A stretch of 6,263 bases of DNA from Pseudomonadota bacterium. Its GTDB lineage: Bacteria > Pseudomonadota > Alphaproteobacteria > Rhizobiales > Xanthobacteraceae. Location: NCBI GenBank assembly GCA_023432885.1, contig JAEZEU010000348.1, forward strand, positions 1-6,263, given 5' to 3'. The notes below the pieces were generated by a model, which made no database searches, was not told where the DNA came from, and saw only the letters and a program-made list of their open reading frames with translations. Shown piece by piece: positions 1 to 6,263 of the stretch. The translations under genes were made by a program, and so were the position numbers. The first letter of the stretch is position 1. Every line of letters begins with the position of its first letter.

Positions 1-322
1 GTGCGCTGTAGGCGGGAAAGTCGTCATAGATGCCGAACAGCGGCAGGCCGAATTTCTTCGTTCCGCCTGACAAGTGGCAGTTGGTGCAGGCAAGATTGTT
101 GCCGGCGTACCGTTTCGCGGCGTCGGCCACGTCGGGGCCGACATGGGCATAGGTCGCCAGCATCATGTCGCGGCCCTCGCGAATCAACTCGCCGCGGGCA
201 TCTCGCGGCAATGCGCTGACCTCGGGCATGGTCCAGGGGGTGAAAGACTGCGGCTCGGCTGTAGCTGACCCTGCGAGGCAGATGAATATGAAGGTGCCAG
301 AGACAAAATGGCGAAAGCGCAT
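1..322 (-). CDS. Secreted c-type cytochrome, TsdA/SoxA-like (5' part only)
   Basis: This is a partial gene on the minus strand. The ATG is at 322-320 and 107 codons are visible before the window edge, with no stop. A good ribosome binding site (AAGAGG) lies 6 bases upstream of the ATG. Residues 1-22 form a Sec-type signal peptide: basic start, hydrophobic core, cleavage probably after ATA (20-22). The mature part carries one covalent heme site, CTNCH at residues 79-83, inside a GNNLACTNCHLSGGTKKFGLP-type context followed by PLFGIYDDFPAYSA. That wording is typical of periplasmic cytochromes related to thiosulfate dehydrogenase TsdA and SoxA, which often carry a second heme domain. Any second domain lies outside the window, so the substrate cannot be settled; thiosulfate oxidation is only a possibility. 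It is divergent from higBA. I am confident it is a secreted heme c protein and much less sure of the subfamily. Confidence 0.85.
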   Translation of the reverse strand, partial: MRFRHFVSGTFIFICLAGSATAEPQSFTPWTMPEVSALPRDARGELIREGRDMMLATYAHVGPDVADAAKRYAGNNLACTNCHLSGGTKKFGLPLFGIYDDFPAYSA

Positions 323-440
323 GGCGGCCTCTTGGGAGAGCGCGGGTAGCGGTTGGGCATCAGTATGTGGAACGTGGAGTTGAAATCCTAATTTTCCGGC
401 AATGCGGCCTTCGCGCCTCGTCGCGGGCGCAGGGACCAGG

Positions 441-450
441 CTTGTACAAG
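441..450. promoter_or_regulatory. Perfect 10-bp palindrome upstream of higBA, candidate operator
   Basis: CTTGTACAAG reads identically on both strands. It sits 13 bases upstream of the proposed -35 element of higBA, and a CTTGT half copy (463-467) overlaps that -35. HigA-type antitoxins are helix-turn-helix dimers that repress their own promoter through short palindromes, so this is a candidate autoregulatory site. It also lies between divergent genes and could serve the cytochrome gene. The operator role is inference. Confidence 0.4.
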
Positions 451-463
451 ATAATTGGGGAAC

Positions 464-492
464 TTGTGGTTCACCGAGCCCCGTAGTATATT
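464..492 (+). promoter_or_regulatory. Predicted sigma-70-type promoter of higBA
   Basis: A -35-like TTGTGG (464-469) and a -10-like TATATT (487-492, five of six matches to TATAAT) are separated by exactly 17 bases. The surrounding 60 bases (441-500) are 27/60 G+C by hand count, well below the coding regions nearby. Transcription would be expected to start about 7 bases after the -10, essentially at the higB ATG at 499. No Shine-Dalgarno sequence precedes that ATG, which fits a leaderless or nearly leaderless message. The -35 matches the consensus at only three of six positions. Confidence 0.45.
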
Positions 493-498
493 TACGCC

Positions 499-786
499 AT
501 GATCAGGTCGTGGCGGAATTCGGCCAGCCGCAAGCTCTGGGAAGGCGCTCGGCCGAACCAGTTTCGTGGACTGGATTTCGAAGCCGCCATCGACTTGCTC
601 CTCGCACTGAATGTAGCCAAGTCACTTGATGATCTGAGCCCACTGAAGAGCGTCGGACTGCACAGGCTGAAAGGCGATCGAAGGGGACAATGGGCAATGA
701 CGGTCAATGCCAGGTGGCGCATTTGCTTCGAATTTCGCAGGGGCGACGCCTACGAGGTTGAAATAGTCGATTATCACAGAGGTTAG
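499..786 (+). CDS. higB: HigB-family toxin (RelE superfamily mRNA interferase)
   Basis: This 95-residue protein matches the plasmid-maintenance killer / HigB family in length and wording. Recognisable landmarks are the opening MIRSW, SLDDL at 42-46, the HRLKGDRRGQW block at 55-65, NARWRICF at 70-77 and the terminal EIVDYH at 88-93. In this family the basic residues of the central block and the C-terminal Tyr-His help cut mRNA at the ribosome. All of these appear present, so the toxin looks intact. The start at 499 is chosen because relatives begin MI(K/R)S at this point; no ribosome binding site precedes it. The toxin gene comes first and the antitoxin second, the usual higBA order. Its stop codon is separated from the higA ATG by 2 bases, indicating a bicistronic, translationally coupled operon. 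G+C falls from 36/60 to 29/60 across lines 541-780 (hand count), lower than in uvrA. Confidence 0.92.
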   Translation: MIRSWRNSASRKLWEGARPNQFRGLDFEAAIDLLLALNVAKSLDDLSPLKSVGLHRLKGDRRGQWAMTVNARWRICFEFRRGDAYEVEIVDYHRG

Positions 787-788
787 AC

Positions 789-1076
789 ATGGCTCCCGTT
801 GTACATCCAGGGCGTTTTCTGAAGCGTGAAATGGAGATGCGGAAGCTCAGCGCCAATCGGCTTTCGCTGGACATTGGCGTGCCATCCGGTCGCATTACAG
901 ATATTCTCAATTTTCGGCGTGCGATCACAGCCGATACTGCAGTACGGCTCGGCCGGTACTTCGGCAACAGCGCCCAGTTCTGGCTGGACCTGCAGGGACA
1001 GTACGACATCGGCGTGGTCGAGCGAGAGAAGGGCGCCGAAATCGCGAAGCGCGTTCGACCCGCCGACGCGGCTTGA
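789..1076 (+). CDS. higA: HigA-family antitoxin (XRE helix-turn-helix)
   Basis: This 95-residue DNA-binding protein opens with the HPGRFLKREME segment (6-16) characteristic of HigA antitoxins. A helix-turn-helix follows over about residues 20-60: SANRLSLDIGVPSGRITDIL, then NFRRAITADTAVRLGRYFG. The SAQFWLDLQGQYD block (61-73) is another family hallmark. It neutralises HigB by direct binding and represses the operon, probably through the palindromic DNA upstream of higB. The ribosome binding site AGAGG (778-782) lies within the last codons of higB, 6 bases before the ATG, so translation is probably coupled to that of the toxin. The C-terminus is short and Ala/Asp-rich. It converges with uvrA, leaving 85 bases between the two stop codons. 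Confidence 0.92.
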   Translation: MAPVVHPGRFLKREMEMRKLSANRLSLDIGVPSGRITDILNFRRAITADTAVRLGRYFGNSAQFWLDLQGQYDIGVVEREKGAEIAKRVRPADAA

Positions 1077-1089
1077 TGGAGCTCCGCCT

Positions 1090-1147
1090 GGTGGCACGAA
1101 ACGCGGCAATCGAAGCTCCCGGCCTCGTGCCGCCAACTACCTAGTTT
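1090..1147. terminator. Possible weak terminator between convergent higA and uvrA
   Basis: GGTGGCACGA (1090-1099) pairs with TCGTGCCGCC (1125-1134) over 10 positions, with one G-U pair and a 25-base loop. A short GTTTTGG follows at 1144-1150, which could act as a modest U-tract for higBA transcripts. The large loop and short U-run make this a weak candidate. I see no good U-tract for uvrA on the opposite strand. Confidence 0.3.
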
Positions 1148-1161
1148 TGGCCTAAGCTAAA

Positions 1162-4149
<2,988 letters not shown>

Positions 4150-4192
4150 ATCGGCATTCCCAGGCGCGCAAGCCGCGCCTTCTTGTCTTGTT

Positions 4193-4238
4193 GAGCATGA
4201 TCGGAATGGAAAACTGCCACCACTTTTCCGGATCACGC
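4193..4238. repeat. Dispersed palindromic repeat of rhizobial type
   Basis: GAGCATGATC (4193-4202) and GATCACGC (4231-4238) form imperfect outer arms: GCATGATC against GATCACGC, one G-U mismatch. GGAAAA (4208-4213) and TTTTCC (4224-4229) form perfect inner arms. Read on the minus strand, the start GCGTGATCCGGAAAAGTGG and the end GATCATGCTC match my memory of a short palindromic element repeated many times in Bradyrhizobium and relatives. It lies in the transcribed uvrA leader and would form a hairpin in the mRNA. Copy number cannot be tested from this window. Confidence 0.6.
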
Positions 4239-4282
4239 ATGTGCGGCGCGCAGGCCATGTGCCGGCCACGACGCCAGGAGGT

Positions 4283-4312
4283 ATGCCGGAACGTAGGAAG
4301 AACGGCCGGCAT
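4283..4312. repeat. 7-bp inverted repeat enclosing the uvrA LexA box
   Basis: ATGCCGG (4283-4289) and CCGGCAT (4306-4312) are perfect reverse complements separated by 16 bases. The LexA box (4289-4303) lies almost entirely in the loop. Its right arm touches the predicted -10 element. It may be chance in G+C-rich DNA or an extra regulatory structure. Confidence 0.4.
4289..4303 (-). promoter_or_regulatory. LexA (SOS) box of uvrA, GAAC-N7-GAAC
   Basis: GAAC (4289-4292), seven bases, GAAC (4300-4303): a perfect match to the direct-repeat operator bound by alphaproteobacterial LexA. Read along uvrA it is GTTC-N7-GTTC. It begins at about the predicted transcription start, where bound LexA would block RNA polymerase. 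uvrA is a standard SOS gene, so motif and gene agree. Induction after DNA damage is inferred, not shown. Confidence 0.85.
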
Positions 4313-4339
4313 TTTCCAGTGCCGCCCGCGAATCATCAA
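4311..4339 (-). promoter_or_regulatory. Predicted uvrA promoter
   Basis: On the minus strand, TTGATG (4339-4334, four of six matches to TTGACA) and GAAAAT (4316-4311, four of six to TATAAT) are separated by 17 bases. Transcription would start near 4304, directly at the LexA box, giving a leader of about 155 bases. A GANTC site (GAATC, 4330-4334) touches the -35 element. The agreement with the operator position is the main support. Confidence 0.45.
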
Positions 4340-4425
4340 CGGTTAGTTTGAACTGTGGCGGCAGCCGTCAGCAGCGGCCTCTCGGTTCCCGGAGAGCGGG
4401 AGGCAATCAAGACAGGAGGCAAACA

Positions 4426-4452
4426 AAAAGGCCGGCGCAAGGCCGGCCTTTT
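4426..4452 (-). terminator. Rho-independent terminator of the porin gene
   Basis: AAAAGGCCGGC (4426-4436) and GCCGGCCTTTT (4442-4452) form a perfect 11-bp stem with a 5-base loop. Read on the minus strand it is followed by TTTTTGTTT. It begins 25 bases after the porin stop codon. It isolates the porin transcript from the uvrA promoter downstream. The T-run on the plus strand is only four bases, so termination is mainly in the minus direction. Confidence 0.9.
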
Positions 4453-4477
4453 CGAGAGGAGAGTTGGACCGCGAAGC

Positions 4478-5239
4478 TCAGTACTTCGCGACGACCGGGC
4501 CGCCCCAGCGATAGTTGACGCGAACGGTCACGAGGTCGGCATCTTGGCTGATACGCTCGCTACCGAAGGGCGTGCCGACCGGCAGGACCGCGCCGTTGTG
4601 GGTGAAGGTGTGCGTACGGTCACCCAGGAACAGGTGGTTGTACTCGATGCCAGCCGACCAGTTCGGGGAGAAGCCGAACTCGACGCCAGCGCCGATCGAG
4701 CCACCCACGCGCGTGCCGCTCTCCCTGTTCGTAATTTCAACGCCGGTCGCGTTGTCCAGGACACGGTAACGGTCGTCCACGACGGCGGCGCCGCCCTTCA
4801 CGTAGAGCAGCACATTGTTCGCCGCATAGCCGATCTGGCCGGTGAAGAGGCCGAACGAGCCCATGCGGGATTCGACGGTGACGGTCGGATCGAAGAGGCT
4901 GATGTTGCGGCCCTTGAGATCGGCCCAGTTGCCCTGGCCTTCGACACCGAACACCCAGGCGCCGCTCTGCCAGCGAAAGCCGAGTTGACCGCCGGCGGTG
5001 CCGCCGGTCGCGTCGTGACAACCCTCGCGCCCGAAGAACACGCCGGTGGGATCCGTGAAGTCCCAGCACTTGTGGCTCGACCCCCAGCCACCGTTGGCGC
5101 CGATGTAAAGACCGCTCCAGTCATAAACCGCGGCGATCATCGCAGGCGCCTTCACGTAGGGGCGCGCAGCGAGATCGGCAGCGGATGCCGGTGCAGCCAG
5201 CGCGACGACGCCGACAATACCAAGCAGAAGCTTCTTCAT
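4478..5239 (-). CDS. Outer-membrane beta-barrel protein (small porin, Omp25/31-like)
   Basis: This 253-residue protein has a clear Sec signal peptide: MKK, hydrophobic core, cleavage after ASA at 18-20. A short alternating linker leads to YDWSGLYIGANGGWG (39-53), the usual first strand of the small OmpA-like eight-stranded barrels of Rhizobiales. Later amphipathic strands alternate with Gly and aromatics, for example GGQLGFRW, VFGVEGQGNW, GSIGAGVEFGF and WSAGIEYNHLFLG. It ends VNYRWGGPVVAKY, an aromatic C-terminal residue as needed for BAM recognition. Two cysteines (58 and 74) lie in the first outer loop region and may form a disulfide. A start at 5308 would add 23 residues ahead of the signal peptide. 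The ATG at 5239 is preferred because GGAG lies a short distance upstream and the signal peptide begins there. The exact substrate or role is unknown; relatives are abundant envelope proteins. It is monocistronic with its own terminator. Confidence 0.9.
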   Translation of the reverse strand: MKKLLLGIVGVVALAAPASAADLAARPYVKAPAMIAAVYDWSGLYIGANGGWGSSHKCWDFTDPTGVFFGREGCHDATGGTAGGQLGFRWQSGAWVFGVEGQGNWADLKGRNISLFDPTVTVESRMGSFGLFTGQIGYAANNVLLYVKGGAAVVDDRYRVLDNATGVEITNRESGTRVGGSIGAGVEFGFSPNWSAGIEYNHLFLGDRTHTFTHNGAVLPVGTPFGSERISQDADLVTVRVNYRWGGPVVAKY

Positions 5240-5490
5240 GTCTCTCTCCGGTTTCTGGTCCGCTTCCATTGGTCCCGAAGCGGTTTGCGGTGCGAGCGCC
5301 AAGTCCATCCGGGGCGGAAATTACAGGATTCCAGCGCCGGACGCCGTCTCCCAAATGCAACACTCGGCAACGAACTGAAGTGTCTGGCAAGACAATGATT
5401 TCTTTGCGGTTTCGGTAGACTTCGCAGGACGGCGGGGACGCTGCCGCATCCCTTGCACCAGCCTTCAGGTACCGTCGGGGCATTTCATTG

Positions 5491-5505
5491 GAACAAAACT
5501 GGAAC
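5491..5505 (+). promoter_or_regulatory. LexA (SOS) box of ssb, GAAC-N7-GAAC
   Basis: GAAC (5491-5494), seven bases, GAAC (5502-5505): a second perfect alphaproteobacterial LexA operator, 160 bases upstream of the ssb ATG. A -10-like TATATG (5524-5529) lies downstream, and GGAACA (5501-5506) sits 17 bases before it as a poor -35, so the box would overlap the promoter. The promoter elements are weak guesses; the operator match is exact. It could in principle also affect the divergent porin gene, whose start is 251 bases away. Confidence 0.8.
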
Positions 5506-5586
5506 ATAGAGCGGTTCGGTGCTATATGTGGATAACCGGGACGCCCCGGCGGGGACCTTAGGGAAAGCCGCCCCGTTGAGCGTATA

Positions 5587-5640
5587 GGTCGGCGGACGGG
5601 CGCGGCGCCCCGGCAGCAACGGGGCCGGCCCGGTCCGACC
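5587..5640 (+). other. G+C-rich structured leader of ssb
   Basis: GGTCGG (5587-5592) and CCGACC (5635-5640) can close a domain. Inside it GCCCCG (5607-5612) and CGGGGC (5620-5625) form a perfect 6-bp hairpin with a 7-base loop. The structure ends 14 bases before the ribosome binding site GGAGAG (5655-5660). It may shape ssb translation; in very G+C-rich DNA such pairing can also be fortuitous. Confidence 0.3.
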
Positions 5641-5665
5641 AGTGATTGGAGCGTGGAGAGCGGCG

Positions 5666-6148
5666 ATGGCGGGAAGTGTGAACAAGGTGATCCTGGTCGG
5701 TAATCTGGGCAAGGATCCGGAGATCCGGCGCACACAGGACGGGCGGCCGATCGCCAATCTGAGCGTGGCGACATCCGAGACCTGGCGTGACAAGGCGACC
5801 GGTGAGCGCAAGGAAAAGACCGAGTGGCACCGCGTCGTGATCTTCAACGAGGGCCTCTGCAAGGTCGCCGAGCAGTACCTGAAGAAGGGGGCCAAGGTGT
5901 ACATTGAGGGCCAGCTACAGACGCGCAAATGGACCGACCAGAGCGGGGTCGAGAAATACTCCACCGAGGTCGTGCTGCAGGGCTTCAACTCGACCCTGAC
6001 CATGCTCGACGGCCGTGGTGGCGGCGGCGGTGGCTACGGTGCCGACGAGGGCAGCGGCGACTTCGGCAACTCCAGCCCGGCGCCGCGCCGCGTGGCTGCC
6101 GGGGGCGGCTCGCGCAACAGCGACATGAACGACGATATTCCGTTCTAA
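5666..6148 (+). CDS. ssb: Single-stranded DNA-binding protein SSB
   Basis: This 160-residue protein coats single-stranded DNA during replication, recombination and repair as a homotetramer. The OB fold spans about residues 4-113, opening SVNKVILVGNLGKDPE and containing the DNA-stacking aromatics Trp40, Trp54, Phe60 and Trp89 at positions matching E. coli SSB. A Gly-rich flexible linker (117-149) leads to the acidic tip DMNDDIPF (153-160), the docking peptide for partners such as RecO, PriA and exonuclease I. The ATG at 5666 is preceded by GGAGAG with a 5-base gap. A GTG at 5642 would add eight residues ahead of the conserved MAGSVNK and is rejected. A LexA box upstream suggests SOS induction. 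It is divergent from the porin gene and, beyond that, uvrA. Confidence 0.98.
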   Translation: MAGSVNKVILVGNLGKDPEIRRTQDGRPIANLSVATSETWRDKATGERKEKTEWHRVVIFNEGLCKVAEQYLKKGAKVYIEGQLQTRKWTDQSGVEKYSTEVVLQGFNSTLTMLDGRGGGGGGYGADEGSGDFGNSSPAPRRVAAGGGSRNSDMNDDIPF

Positions 6149-6170
6149 GCGGTACGGTTCTTCCGCTTCA

Positions 6171-6219
6171 ACGCCTGCCAAGCGCGAGAACTCTCTCGCG
6201 GGGCAGGCGTCTATGTTTT
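6171..6219 (+). terminator. Probable terminator of ssb
   Basis: ACGCCTGCC (6171-6179) pairs with GGCAGGCGT (6202-6210). Nested inside, CGCGAGA (6183-6189) pairs with TCTCGCG (6194-6200) around a 4-base loop. The result is a long two-tier hairpin starting 22 bases after the ssb stop, followed by CTATGTTTT. The stem is strong but the U-tract is interrupted. The last 44 bases of the window (6220-6263) show nothing I can assign. Confidence 0.7.
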
Positions 6220-6263
6220 GCAGACGCGTCATCCATGTTGGTATGGCGCGCATCGCAGAATAC

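Larger units (their letters stand above)
4150..4477. other. Intergenic region: uvrA leader and porin gene terminator
   Basis: This stretch of 328 bases has no convincing gene. From left to right it holds the proximal uvrA leader, a dispersed palindromic repeat (4193-4238), a LexA box inside a small inverted repeat (4283-4312), a probable uvrA promoter (4311-4339), an unassigned G+C-rich spacer (about 4350-4424), and the terminator of the porin gene (4426-4452). Confidence 0.7.
5240..5665. other. Divergent intergenic region between the porin gene and ssb
   Basis: This stretch of 426 bases has no convincing gene. It contains the porin ribosome binding site (just right of 5239) and a GANTC site (GATTC, 5327-5331). 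A LexA box follows (5491-5505), then AT-richer DNA at about 5515-5536 likely to include the ssb promoter, and a G+C-rich leader with hairpin potential (5587-5640). I could not find a convincing -35/-10 pair for the porin gene. Confidence 0.65.

Noticed and set aside
1..383. Plus-strand open frames at the left edge (1-219, 74-268, 165-383)
   Set aside because: They overlap the cytochrome gene on the minus strand, which has a signal peptide, a CXXCH heme motif and a ribosome binding site.
370..385. Possible LexA box between the cytochrome gene and higBA (GAAC then GAAA)
   Set aside because: Spacing is 8 rather than 7 and the second half-site has a mismatch.
783..1136. Minus-strand frames opposite higA
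   Set aside because: Shadows of a clear HigA antitoxin; no motif of their own.
4355..5398. Open frame of 347 codons on the plus strand opposite the porin gene
   Set aside because: It runs through the porin terminator and is antisense to a gene with a signal peptide, ribosome binding site and terminator.
5490..5515. EcfG general-stress promoter (GGAAC-N16/17-CGTT) upstream of ssb
   Set aside because: GGAAC is present, but the downstream element reads CGGTT rather than CGTT; the GAAC halves are better explained by the LexA box.
5121..5774. Minus-strand frame of 217 codons across the porin-ssb gap
   Set aside because: It overlaps the porin 5' end, the LexA box and the ssb 5' end, and has a low-complexity Arg/Pro/Ser composition.
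5485..6003. Minus-strand frame of 172 codons opposite ssb
   Set aside because: Antisense to a strongly conserved SSB; no recognisable domain.

Overview
The window looks like chromosomal DNA of a high-G+C alphaproteobacterium of the order Rhizobiales, most likely Bradyrhizobium or a close relative. This is inferred from the wording of the UvrA and SSB proteins, the small beta-barrel porin ending in ...GGPVVAKY, a rhizobial-type palindromic repeat, and two LexA boxes of the alphaproteobacterial form GAAC-N7-GAAC. No 16S rRNA or other taxonomic marker is present, so the genus is an inference.

Layout from left to right. (1) The 5' part of a secreted c-type cytochrome gene, minus strand, runs off the left edge (1-322). 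(2) A divergent 176-base gap is followed by a type II toxin-antitoxin pair, higB (499-786) and higA (789-1076), plus strand. It appears to have a promoter so close to the toxin start that the mRNA may be leaderless. (3) uvrA (complement 1162-4149), the damage-recognition ATPase of nucleotide excision repair, converges on higA. Its long leader holds a LexA box, a probable promoter and a dispersed palindromic repeat. (4) A small outer-membrane beta-barrel porin gene (complement 4478-5239) has its own strong terminator (4426-4452). (5) A 426-base divergent region carries a second LexA box and a GC-rich structured leader. (6) ssb, encoding single-stranded DNA-binding protein (5666-6148), is followed by a probable terminator.

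Functionally, uvrA and ssb form a divergent DNA-damage-response pair, each with its own perfect GAAC-N7-GAAC LexA box. The classic uvrA-ssb neighbourhood shares a single intergenic region. Here it has been split by an unrelated, independently terminated porin gene, and each repair gene keeps a private SOS operator. The HigBA module and the cytochrome show no evident link to repair.

I found no wholly new system. The best observations are the paired SOS boxes, the split uvrA-ssb arrangement, the possibly leaderless higBA promoter with a nearby palindrome, the repeat in the uvrA leader, and the degenerate first zinc site of UvrA.
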